In this document: piece by piece, positions 20,101 to 27,754 of the stretch
How the letters are laid out: the number at the start of each line of letters is the position of its first letter
Numbering within the stretch: the first letter of the stretch is position 1
NCBI RefSeq assembly: GCF_003584565.2
Contig: NZ_CP031010.1
Span: 1,736,001-1,800,000, forward strand
From: Alteromonas sp. RKMC-009
GTDB lineage: Bacteria; Pseudomonadota; Gammaproteobacteria; Enterobacterales; Alteromonadaceae
Reading direction: 5' to 3'
Length of the DNA: 64,000 nt
Notes under the pieces: generated by a model
Database searches by the model: none
What the model saw: only the letters and a program-made list of their open reading frames with translations
Told to the model about the DNA's origin: nothing
Position numbers and translations under genes: made by a program

Positions 20101-20840
20101 AAGAGCAGGGACGTATCTTTGGTGCGGATCTGAGTCAGTACTACTACGTACTGGCAGATATCGATAAGCGCATCGTCAGTCAGAGCCGCCGCATTACCAG
20201 AGAGGTTGACGGAGAACTGTTCCTGGATGGCGTGTCTGACTCCGCGGTAAAAATCCGCTCACGGATCAGTGAACTGGAATTCTGGCCTGAACTGGAACAG
20301 TTCCGGGCTCTCTACGACGAGTGGATGAGGCAGGGTGCCAATGAGCTGCCGGATGAAGAATATGGGCAGAGTATGCGCCGTGTGCTGGATATACTCGGCC
20401 GTGCCGCGCTGACCGGCGGCATCAGTAAACTGCTGGATATTGAACTGCATTTACGTGAAGGCAACAGCGATCTTGTGATCCGTACCGACAGACAGCTGAA
20501 CGAGTCTTCCAGTCACGGTATGGCTTACCTTATTTTGTGTAAGTTCCTGCTTGCCTTTACCCGTCTGCTTCGTGGTGAAGCCGATACCACTATTCACTGG
20601 CCTATCGATGAATTAGGCACACTTCACCAGAGTAACGTGAAGAAGATCTTCGACGCCTGTCAGAACAATAATATCAGCGTGGTAGGGGCCTTCCCGAATC
20701 CTGAGTCTGATGTATTAACGCTGTTTGAGAATCGCTACCTTATCGATAAAGTCAGCAGACAGTTACAGGTGGTTGAGCCAAAAGTCAGCGCTATTGCGGA
20801 ACGCATTAAAGCCCGCCGCGAACAGGAGGTGTCAGCATGA
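17160..20840 (+). CDS. SMC-like condensin ATPase (MukB/MksB/JetC type superfamily)
   Basis: A 1226-residue SMC-like ATPase. Seen: Walker A GTNASGKTT at residues 30-38; two long charged, glutamine/alanine-rich coiled-coil arms (about 240-525 and 600-930); a short globular hinge-like insert (about 530-600, GSLLEFLRGNLDNWEHTLGK); a signature-like SSSHGMAYLIL near 1113; and a Walker B-like IHWPIDELGTL near 1148. Known: such proteins dimerise at the hinge and load on DNA with a kleisin. Inferred: it works with the next two genes, which overlap it by four bases and resemble MksE and MksF. It is not MukB by sequence style, and may match the DUF3584 type. Start chosen at the ATG with AGGA upstream. 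Confidence 0.82.
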   Translation: MAGLKRIILIDTHLPGVVELKLDGHTNICGTNASGKTTLQRLIPVFYGEYPSRVVPATRDSFERWYLPRTSSFIIYEFTRAEGDLCQAVLSSNGTGVNYRFIGKPFDIDDYLLPQKNGKRVSISSAELARAMKRNNVLVTSLLTTKDFRAILQNDHGVLNQSSNARELLGYARIFSLCQPNLHVRHIEKLAKAVHSKEGKMETIKAMIAAILEEDGVQPPTSNLSRNRVDDWLRECQLIKQFDRIRPEFAKLEQADMALGTTEKQLGGLKQLFEADKSHLSAAVETAKNQLEENQFQRKQNDNQWSETRDTLNQTVSSARADVEKYTSELDAVEEEFQSWQEQDIEQLKEDVANLGQWQNELELVSGRYTLLTEKHQDIESTFNRRIAELGEKLSMNLEQLSASRQEAADKRSDLQQKERDALQNIRDDYAQQIQSLNHAHQNALSDLKVAEAELKAGLNNAGYNEFEQSQLDLLDAAIKEASINEDAARSEYRQAQQAHSQAVLHRQSASSALDKARNQHQAQEKQVDGINQLLYPGEGSLLEFLRGNLDNWEHTLGKVVRPELLERKDLVPQLAEGESLFGIKLALEALDTPEYAHTEQELKARLSAAEESLALALAAQNECEAVLSKANEDVRNAELAMTQKDNAVRSAEATRKRAQQDRDAVLSEYQQALSARKQKARSKLDDNVQARKQLVAQFELDRDEIKDQQREAETEHSFHWQQLIADTDARISQLDSDMRKARDNAAKDRRDTEQWLENELNNRGVDVDEIGEMKKRIKVLKEDIYRTETHRHKVADYERWYQTVFTGHKVAWQNSLAKARKSLAESERELAAKQTVYRETREQLKDQHGQLESALKTSSEQYEQVVNFAKSLAKIALPAVQAEEAVRHDELSINQRLSQVQSALQEREGLMSDVKAYVERFDQLIAAQAGTGLSDTWERAREECAVMNAQGVKSVDHRRMVGHLAQLLNVIVPQKLQGLKEQGRIFGADLSQYYYVLADIDKRIVSQSRRITREVDGELFLDGVSDSAVKIRSRISELEFWPELEQFRALYDEWMRQGANELPDEEYGQSMRRVLDILGRAALTGGISKLLDIELHLREGNSDLVIRTDRQLNESSSHGMAYLILCKFLLAFTRLLRGEADTTIHWPIDELGTLHQSNVKKIFDACQNNNISVVGAFPNPESDVLTLFENRYLIDKVSRQLQVVEPKVSAIAERIKARREQEVSA

Positions 20841-21472
20841 TGTCAGAACAGGGTCGTATTTTAAGTTTATTGCTTAAAGGGCAGTTTATTTGTCAGGTGA
20901 GTGATGAAGAAGGCTGGCGCTACTTGAAAAGCCGCGACAATGCACAGAAGCTTGAGCCTCATCTGAATGTGCTCAACCGCACACTGGCGTCAACCGGTGA
21001 AGGTGACGTGTTTTTCGCTGCTTATTTAACGCTGGGTGACGATGAGCGCAAAGTGCTGACCCAGCAGTTTCAGGAAACTGCATCCAGCCTGGTGCCGCTG
21101 GTGGAATGGTTGTTACTGGTACAGCAAGCCAGTGAGTCGGATATGCCCGTCACTATGGGTAACGCACTGCGTTTAAATGAACTGCAAAGTGTTATTGAAG
21201 ATACGCCGGCTTATGCTGAACAGCTCGAAAAAATATCTCGTTACCGGGTGTTCAACTCTACCAGTATGAATCTGGACGGTCAGCTTAAGCAGGTGTTCAA
21301 GCGTCTTACCGACATGGGATACCTGATTAAACCGAATACCGAAAAGCAGATTTATCTGGTGACCGGTAAAGTTGAGCATCTTTTCGAGATGATCAAATTT
21401 ATCGACGAAACCGAAAGTCTGTCGTTGTCTGAGCAAGCTGAGGCTGCCGTGCAGCAGGGGAGCCTGATATGA
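20837..21472 (+). CDS. MksE-like condensin accessory subunit
   Basis: A 211-residue protein with winged-helix style segments (QGRILSLLLKGQFICQVSDEEGWRYL near the start and QVFKRLTDMGYLIKPNTEKQIYLVT near residue 160). Known MksE/JetB/MukE proteins are small winged-helix dimers that hold the kleisin. The match here is by length, gene position and secondary-structure style rather than by a diagnostic motif. It starts inside the end of the SMC gene (ATGA overlap, AGGAGGT six bases upstream) and ends inside the start of the next gene, so all three should be made in a fixed ratio. Confidence 0.7.
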   Translation: MMSEQGRILSLLLKGQFICQVSDEEGWRYLKSRDNAQKLEPHLNVLNRTLASTGEGDVFFAAYLTLGDDERKVLTQQFQETASSLVPLVEWLLLVQQASESDMPVTMGNALRLNELQSVIEDTPAYAEQLEKISRYRVFNSTSMNLDGQLKQVFKRLTDMGYLIKPNTEKQIYLVTGKVEHLFEMIKFIDETESLSLSEQAEAAVQQGSLI

Positions 21473-22689
21473 GTCAGGTGTTGGTTCAGGCCGGCACACG
21501 TTTGCTCAATGCGCTGGGCCGCCACAGCGACCTCATCATGCATGCTTACGTCAACGGGTCGGTAAAAGAGGCGGATTTTAGCCGTAAAGTGCTGGAGCAA
21601 CTGGTTCAGCTAGGTGTGTTGTGGCGTCCCGATCCCCAAAGTCCGCTGCGCTTGAAAAACGCGGTACGTGCGTTGCTGGAAGGCAGTTTGCAAGATGAAA
21701 GAAACCGCACCATCAACACAAACATCACTGCGTCGCTGGCAAGCTTGCGCACGTTAGCTGAGCACTACAAAGAGTCGCTGCACTACAACCGTTTTAACGA
21801 AGCCCATGCTCATATGACCGATTTAACTGAGCATGTGTATCAGTTAACAGAGTCACTGACCAACAGCGTAAGGGTGCTGTTCAGTCGCATTAACAATGAG
21901 TTTGGCTATGTCTCTTCGGTAGAAGCAAAAATTCGTGAGAACGAACTGGCGCAGGGACAGGTGAGTGACTTACTGCAGCAACTGGAAAGTTTCCATTTTG
22001 ATGAACTCAGTGAGCTCGCCGGCAGTAACCGTGAATTGCGGCATTTGCTGGTCGTTGCGTTACAGCAGAGTTTCTCTAAAGCTGCGCAGGAACTGTCTGT
22101 GGTGCAGGCCCGCTTACTCGACCTGCTGGGGCGCTTCCGTGAGTTTCAGGGACGTACCCGTCTGCTCAAGGGCTTTTTACTGCACATGGAGCAACAACCG
22201 GATTTTACGCCAGGCAATTATCCGGCATTAAGTCAGGTGCCCGTGTTGTTCAATCAGGCAGAGAGTGTGCTTGAAGCGGCGGCAGCCGACGTGAATCAGG
22301 TCGCTCACGAAGGTGACTATCAGATGATTGTCAGCACCCTGACTGACATTCATCGCCGTAAGCCGGATGAAAATGCCCACAAGGCCGCACAGGAAATTGA
22401 AGTTACGGCTCAGTCCAGTGTGTCTCTGGAGAAGGATCCTATCCATGTTGCTGTGGATGATTACTTCTGTGATGTAATTGACTCCGGTCAGCCTAAATCA
22501 GCCCTTGAGTACTTTGAAGAACGGGAACTTGAGTTCGATAAAGAGGTATGGATTTATCAGGTTATCGGCGGTTATCAGTCGCTGGATGAAAACGATAAAC
22601 AATTCTTCGCGCTGGATGCTTCCGGCCAGCCGGACGCTGTTTACACCGGCAATTTCTACATTAATGACGTTACGCTGGGGCTCAGATAG
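21469..22689 (+). CDS. MksF-like kleisin candidate of the condensin operon
   Basis: A 406-residue, mostly helical protein. An N-terminal winged-helix-like part (about 1-75, FSRKVLEQLVQLGVLWRPDP) is followed by a long helical region (80-330) and a conserved-looking acidic C-terminus (about 330-406, VDDYFCDVIDSGQPKSALEYF). By place in the operon and architecture I infer the kleisin role of MksF/JetA, bridging the two SMC heads. No enzymatic motif is seen. The gene overlaps its upstream neighbour by four bases. No MksG/JetD nuclease gene follows; the next gene is a TerB-like protein 248 bases away. Confidence 0.65.
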   Translation: MSQVLVQAGTRLLNALGRHSDLIMHAYVNGSVKEADFSRKVLEQLVQLGVLWRPDPQSPLRLKNAVRALLEGSLQDERNRTINTNITASLASLRTLAEHYKESLHYNRFNEAHAHMTDLTEHVYQLTESLTNSVRVLFSRINNEFGYVSSVEAKIRENELAQGQVSDLLQQLESFHFDELSELAGSNRELRHLLVVALQQSFSKAAQELSVVQARLLDLLGRFREFQGRTRLLKGFLLHMEQQPDFTPGNYPALSQVPVLFNQAESVLEAAAADVNQVAHEGDYQMIVSTLTDIHRRKPDENAHKAAQEIEVTAQSSVSLEKDPIHVAVDDYFCDVIDSGQPKSALEYFEERELEFDKEVWIYQVIGGYQSLDENDKQFFALDASGQPDAVYTGNFYINDVTLGLR

Positions 22690-22937
22690 TCCCGGCATAA
22701 CCCGTCAACTCTGTGTCATTCATCCCGGTTTAGAACAATTTAGTCTGAACAAAGGATGAAAATTTTTTAAATTTCCATATAATTAACATTTGTGTAACAT
22801 AATGAACTTTCTGTAGCAGCTATGCGTAATAGGCGTGTCACATAGAGGAACTAAAGTGGCGCGCGAATTTGATAATACCGGCTGACCGTCGTTGTTATCA
22901 GACTGTTAAGGCATATGGCACACGAATGGAGATTATC

Positions 22938-23345
22938 ATGCAGTTGTCCCATGAGCAGGCTTTTAATCAAGCTCTGATCCGTTTATCGGTTTTGTTATAC
23001 CAGGTTGACGGCAAGGTCACACTTTCAGAACAGGATTATCTGGAAGACGTTATAAACCATTTAGACTGGCAAAGCCCCATTTGCCGCGAGGCATTTTTTA
23101 CCGACGCTATCTACCAGACACGGCAGGTGCTGGATGCAGGCGAAGAGCAACGGTATCTGCGCACGTTACAAACTGATTTACTCTTTGATGCTGATAAGGC
23201 GCTGGAAGTGGCCATGGCCATCACCGGCATTGACGGCGAACGTAGTGATGAAGAAACAGAGCTTCTGTCACTGTTAACACACAAGGTGCTTGCGAAAGCG
23301 CTGGTAAACCGTGCGAAACCGGTATCACCCTCGGAATTAAACTAG
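22938..23345 (+). CDS. TerB-like domain protein
   Basis: A 135-residue helical protein. Two similar segments, LLYQVDGKVTLSEQDYLEDVI near residue 20 and AITGIDGERSDEETELLSLL near residue 100, have the acidic D-G-x-x-x-x-E-x-x pattern of TerB/DjlA-type domains, which bind metal in TerB. Function is unknown. The ATG at 22938 has GGAG eight bases upstream; the longer frame from 22869 adds a poor N-terminus. It is separated from the condensin-like operon by 248 bases and followed by a bidirectional terminator. Confidence 0.6.
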   Translation: MQLSHEQAFNQALIRLSVLLYQVDGKVTLSEQDYLEDVINHLDWQSPICREAFFTDAIYQTRQVLDAGEEQRYLRTLQTDLLFDADKALEVAMAITGIDGERSDEETELLSLLTHKVLAKALVNRAKPVSPSELN

Positions 23346-23420
23346 AACGAAAAATACGGCGTCTTGCAAAGATGACCGGTATCTGAATTCTGAACAGATA
23401 AAATAAGTACTGACGACATG

Positions 23421-23457
23421 AAAAAGGCCGCTTCAATTGAAGCGGCCTTTGTTTTTT
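23421..23457. terminator. Bidirectional terminator
   Basis: Stem AAAGGCCGCTTCA / TGAAGCGGCCTTT with flanking A and T runs, between the TerB-like gene and the convergent RND pump gene. Confidence 0.9.
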
Positions 23458-23467
23458 GCTGTGTTGT

Positions 23468-26400
23468 TTACGCTATTTGCTGCTCGTCGGCATCGGTGAG
23501 CTCTTTCTCCAGCCGCTGGGTTTCATCAGCCCGTGGCTTGGTGAAGCGGGCGAGGGCGAGATACAGCACCGGTGTCAGGTAAAGAGTAAACACTACCGCG
23601 ATACCTAATCCACCAAATACTACCCAGCCGATAGCGTTACGGGATTCAGCGCCGGCACCGGAGGACAGGATAAGCGGCAGACCGCCCAGGATGGTGGATA
23701 CCAGTGTCATCATAATCGGACGCAGGCGCACCTTACCGGCTTCCACAATGGCGTCGTAAACCGAATAGCCGTGGTCACGGAGCTGGTCAGCGAATTCGAT
23801 GAGCAGGATGGCATTTTTCGCCAGCAGGCCTATCAGCATCACCAGACCAATCTGCGAATACACATTAATTGTGGTATTGGTGAGGTACAGCGCATAAATC
23901 GCTGCTGCTATGCCGAAGGGTACGGTTAGCATAACCACAATAGCACTGTTAACACTCTCAAACTGCGCTGCCAGAACCAGTAGCACGATGATGAATGCCA
24001 GTACATAAGTCAGTGCAACCTGCTGAGAGGTTTCTTCGAATGTTTGTGCTTCGCCAAGGAACACAGTGCCGATGCCATCAGGCAGTGTGTCGTTGCCGAG
24101 GGCGCGGATTTTCTCCACCGCTTCATTGATGGGGAAGCCGTCAGGTAATTCCATTTCCAGCTTAATGGCTCTGCGCTGGGACTGACGCTCCAGCTCAGCG
24201 GCAACACCTTCTTCCGTGATGTACGCTACGCTGCTCAGCGGGATGAGTGAGCCATTATCAGACTTCACATAGAGATTAGTTAAATCTGACGGATTGCTGG
24301 TATTCCGTCTGCTGGATTCCAACATGATTGGAATCGCCTGGTCACCCACATTCAAATCAGCAATATCATCGCCATTAACGGCTGCCCTGAGTGTTGCTGC
24401 AATGTCACTAAGCGGTACGCCCAGTTCTTCTGCCCGGCGACGGTCGATATTAACCCGCATTTGAGGCTGGGTGGGTTCATAACTTACACGGGGCGAACCC
24501 AATTCAGGAATGTTGGTTTCAATCGCGGCTGCAAAGTCCATCGCGGCTTCATAAATACGTTCGTAGCTGCTACCGGTTAAGGCGAGTTCAAGACCGCCAC
24601 CCTGACCACGTAAATTCAGGCTGTTACCCCCGAACGCATTTCCCGGTGCTCCCGGAATTGCCTGCAACTGAGGACGGATTTCCGACACGATATCCTGCAA
24701 TGATTTATCGCGGTCATCCCAGTGTTTAAGAGGTACTGTGATAAATACAATGTTTGGATCCCAGGAGCCGACGACCGTATAGATAGAATCCACAGTGCCA
24801 TTTTCAACGTAAGGCAGCAGCACCTCTTCCATCTTATGCGCCTGACGGTCCATAAAATTCATGCCTGCGCCGTCAGGGCCACGGGCAAAAATGCGGATTG
24901 TGCCCCGGTCTTCGCTGGGGAGCAGCTCATTGTTGATATTCTGAGCTGTAAACCAGGCGCCAACAGCAGCAAGAATACTCAACAGGACAATAAGCCAGGC
25001 GTATTTAAGCGACCATAAAAGTGAGCGCTGATACCCACGCAGGCATGCATTTCCGAAACGTCCCAGCGTGGCTGAAAATATGCCTTTCTCTTTAGCTTTC
25101 TTTACCGGCAAACGTGCGGTCAGAGCGGGTACCAGAGAAAGTGCGACGAAGGATGAAATGATTACCGCACCGGCCAGTACACCGCCGAATTCTCTGAACA
25201 GACGTCCCGCCGTAGACGGTAAAAATGCGATGGGGATGAACACCGAAGCGAGTACCGCCGTGGTTGCTACAACCGCAAAAAACACTTCACGGGTACCGAT
25301 AACGGCCGCGGCTCTGGCTCCGAGGCCCATGCCCCGGCGACGCTGAATATTTTCCGACACCACAATAGCATCATCAACAATCATCCCGGTTGCCAGCACC
25401 AGTGCAAGCAGGGTCAGAATGTTGATAGAGAAGCCAAGCATCCAGATAACGCCAAGCGCGCCGGCCAGGGATACCGGAATCGACAGGGCGGGGACTATGG
25501 TTGCACGCCATGAACCAATGAAGACTAACAATGTAAACACAACCAGAATGATGGTGATGCTTAAAGAGCCAATCACTTCGCCCACAGAATCACGGATGAA
25601 TTCAGCGTCATCACTGGTAACGACAATGTCCATATCAACAAAGCGTTTGTTCAGATCCTCCACCATGGCCATAACTTCATCTGAAATTTCGATGGTATTA
25701 GAGCTGGCTTGTCTGATCACCCCTAAACCAATCACCGGACGACCGTCAAGGCGCACCATACTGCTGCTGTCTGCCGGGCCAAAGAATACGCTGGCAACAT
25801 CGCCGACCCGGATATCTCCGCTGATCACGATATCTGAAACATCCTGTGCTGAAACTGACGTCGCATCTGCGCGGACGATAAGAGACTGATCCTGAGACTG
25901 GATGCTTCCTGCAGGAACATCAAAGGGAGCTAATTCGAGTGCATTTGCCACATCTGTCATCGACAGGTTGAAACTGGTCAGCCGCAGAGGATCGACAGAC
26001 ACGCGAAGTACACGCTCGCGGTCGCCACTTAACTGCACATCAGCAACACCGGGAATACTTAAAAACAGCGGCGCCAGATCGGTATCAACACGCTCGGTCA
26101 GCGTTTCCATATCCAGAGTGTCACTGGATACTGCCAGACTGACTACTGCCTGAGCGTCACTGTCTGCACGGATAATGGATACCTGTTCCACATCCTCGGG
26201 TAACTGGCGCTGCACACGGCTTACTGATTCGCGGGTTTCATTGGCAGCATCTTCCAAATCAATGCCGGGTCTGAACTCAACCCGCACGCGGGCGGAGCCT
26301 TCTTCGCTCTGAGCGTAGATATTTTTCACACCGCTGACCCGTGCCACTGCGCCTTCCAGCCGGCTGGTCACTTCCGCATCCACGGTTTCCGGAGAACCAC

Positions 26401-26581
26401 CGGGGTACTCTGCCGTTACAGTGATTTGTGGTGTATCAACGTCAGGCAGTTCCCGTACTTCCAGACCGTTAACAGCAGCAAAACCAGCAATGACGATAAG
26501 CAGATTAAGAACAACAATTAAAACAGGGCGGCGAATAGAAACCGACGGTAAATCGCCGGTCTGGAGAGAATGCTTAGTCAT
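23468..26581 (-). CDS. RND efflux pump inner membrane permease
   Basis: A 1037-residue proton-driven exporter of the HAE1/AcrB type that expels drugs or other compounds across both membranes with an adaptor and a TolC-like channel. The N-terminus SIRRPVLIVVLNLLIVIAG starts the first helix, two large periplasmic loops follow, and the helix-4 proton relay pair is present in GMIVDDAIVVSENIQRRRG. The ATG at 26581 overlaps the adaptor stop by eight bases; the ORF could be read from 26644 but that lies within the adaptor gene. No outer-membrane channel gene is adjacent. Substrate unknown. Confidence 0.93.
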   Translation of the reverse strand: MTKHSLQTGDLPSVSIRRPVLIVVLNLLIVIAGFAAVNGLEVRELPDVDTPQITVTAEYPGGSPETVDAEVTSRLEGAVARVSGVKNIYAQSEEGSARVRVEFRPGIDLEDAANETRESVSRVQRQLPEDVEQVSIIRADSDAQAVVSLAVSSDTLDMETLTERVDTDLAPLFLSIPGVADVQLSGDRERVLRVSVDPLRLTSFNLSMTDVANALELAPFDVPAGSIQSQDQSLIVRADATSVSAQDVSDIVISGDIRVGDVASVFFGPADSSSMVRLDGRPVIGLGVIRQASSNTIEISDEVMAMVEDLNKRFVDMDIVVTSDDAEFIRDSVGEVIGSLSITIILVVFTLLVFIGSWRATIVPALSIPVSLAGALGVIWMLGFSINILTLLALVLATGMIVDDAIVVSENIQRRRGMGLGARAAAVIGTREVFFAVVATTAVLASVFIPIAFLPSTAGRLFREFGGVLAGAVIISSFVALSLVPALTARLPVKKAKEKGIFSATLGRFGNACLRGYQRSLLWSLKYAWLIVLLSILAAVGAWFTAQNINNELLPSEDRGTIRIFARGPDGAGMNFMDRQAHKMEEVLLPYVENGTVDSIYTVVGSWDPNIVFITVPLKHWDDRDKSLQDIVSEIRPQLQAIPGAPGNAFGGNSLNLRGQGGGLELALTGSSYERIYEAAMDFAAAIETNIPELGSPRVSYEPTQPQMRVNIDRRRAEELGVPLSDIAATLRAAVNGDDIADLNVGDQAIPIMLESSRRNTSNPSDLTNLYVKSDNGSLIPLSSVAYITEEGVAAELERQSQRRAIKLEMELPDGFPINEAVEKIRALGNDTLPDGIGTVFLGEAQTFEETSQQVALTYVLAFIIVLLVLAAQFESVNSAIVVMLTVPFGIAAAIYALYLTNTTINVYSQIGLVMLIGLLAKNAILLIEFADQLRDHGYSVYDAIVEAGKVRLRPIMMTLVSTILGGLPLILSSGAGAESRNAIGWVVFGGLGIAVVFTLYLTPVLYLALARFTKPRADETQRLEKELTDADEQQIA

Positions 26582-27629
26582 TGTTGTCGCTCCGGCGTGC
26601 CAGTTCGGTTGTGATTTGCTGCCCTTCACGAAGACGCTGAACACCTTCAGAAATCAGCATATCACCCGGAGACAGGTTACCGGATACGAGAATTGTGCCT
26701 CGCAGACGCTGATGCACAATCACATCAACCCGGCGGGCTTTACCATTTTCAGCAATCCACACGTAGGCACCGGTTGCACCCCACAACAAAGAAGCTTCAG
26801 GTACAGCCGCATATTCATTGCCATTAATCTCAAGGTTTACACGGAAGCTCATGCCCGGGCGGTAGTTGTCGAGATTGTTATCCAGGATAGCCCGTGCACG
26901 TAAGGTACGGTCAGTTTCGCTGATACGCGAGTCAACTTCAGCAATTTCTGCCGGCAGTGTTTTATCGCGGTTTGTCCAGGGTTGTAACGTGACTTCCGGC
27001 TGGTTGAGCAATACAGTAAGCGCTGCTTCAGGGGCGCGGAAATCAACAAAGAGTTTGCTTCTGTCATCCAGAGTCGTGATGGCGGTGGTGGCTGTAATAC
27101 GATCGCCTACTTCAACATCTGTCAGGCCGACAATCCCGCTGAACGGTGCTTCAACGGTGCGGTCTTCTAAATCTGCTTTGGCTTCATCAAGGGTAACTTT
27201 GGCAAGGTCACGGGTGGTTTGCGCCAGATCGAGTTCACTCTGGGGAATGGCGCCCTTTGCCCGGCTTTCCTGTAATCGTTTATAAGAACGTTCTGCGTCA
27301 AGTAACTGGAGCTCAGCACGACGAACAGCAACCTGCTGACGGCGGTCGTCCAGTTTTACCAGTACCCGGCCCTGTTCTACATACTGGCCCGGTACAAAAT
27401 TCACTTCAGTCACTTCGTCTGCAACAGCGGGATACAATACAACCGAGCGGACGGCTTCTGCAGTTCCCACAGCTTCCACGTCCCGTTTGGCATATTGAAA
27501 TTTAATTTCTTCAAGGACAACGAGTTTGGCCTGATTATCGCCAAAAAACTGGGCATTGGCACTGCTGCTCACTATGGAAAATAAAACAGTGAGACTAAAA
27601 AAAACAGAGGTTCGTAGTTGGGTTTTCAT
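26574..27629 (-). CDS. RND efflux pump periplasmic adaptor (membrane fusion protein)
   Basis: A 351-residue periplasmic adaptor for the pump encoded just downstream. It begins with a signal peptide (MKTQLRTSVFFSLTVLFSIVSSSANA), followed by a lipoyl-like half-motif (VVLYPAVADEVTEVNFVPGQYVEQGRVLVKLDD), a short helical hairpin (about 90-145), the second lipoyl half (VEAPFSGIVGLTDVEVGDRI) and beta-barrel domains. I prefer the ATG at 27629 with GGAA upstream; two further ATGs upstream (27650 and 27647) have no ribosome binding site. No lipobox is seen, so it is probably not lipid-anchored. Confidence 0.9.
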   Translation of the reverse strand: MKTQLRTSVFFSLTVLFSIVSSSANAQFFGDNQAKLVVLEEIKFQYAKRDVEAVGTAEAVRSVVLYPAVADEVTEVNFVPGQYVEQGRVLVKLDDRRQQVAVRRAELQLLDAERSYKRLQESRAKGAIPQSELDLAQTTRDLAKVTLDEAKADLEDRTVEAPFSGIVGLTDVEVGDRITATTAITTLDDRSKLFVDFRAPEAALTVLLNQPEVTLQPWTNRDKTLPAEIAEVDSRISETDRTLRARAILDNNLDNYRPGMSFRVNLEINGNEYAAVPEASLLWGATGAYVWIAENGKARRVDVIVHQRLRGTILVSGNLSPGDMLISEGVQRLREGQQITTELARRSDNND

Positions 27630-27754
27630 TGTATTTCCGTGTTTCATCAACGCTTGTCACTCTCCTGCACGCTGAACGGAGACGCGCCGGAGTCAGTAAA
27701 GTGATTGTTGTTAAATTTTTGTTTTTATAAGCTGTGTATAGCACCACAGCCTTG

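Noticed and set aside
17160..22689. Calling the operon mukFEB
   Set aside because: Gene order and sequence style differ from MukFEB, and the SMC-like protein is shorter (1226 against about 1480 residues).
25419..25889. 156-codon open frame opposite the RND pump gene
   Set aside because: Low-complexity Thr/Ser/Ile-rich translation typical of an antisense shadow.
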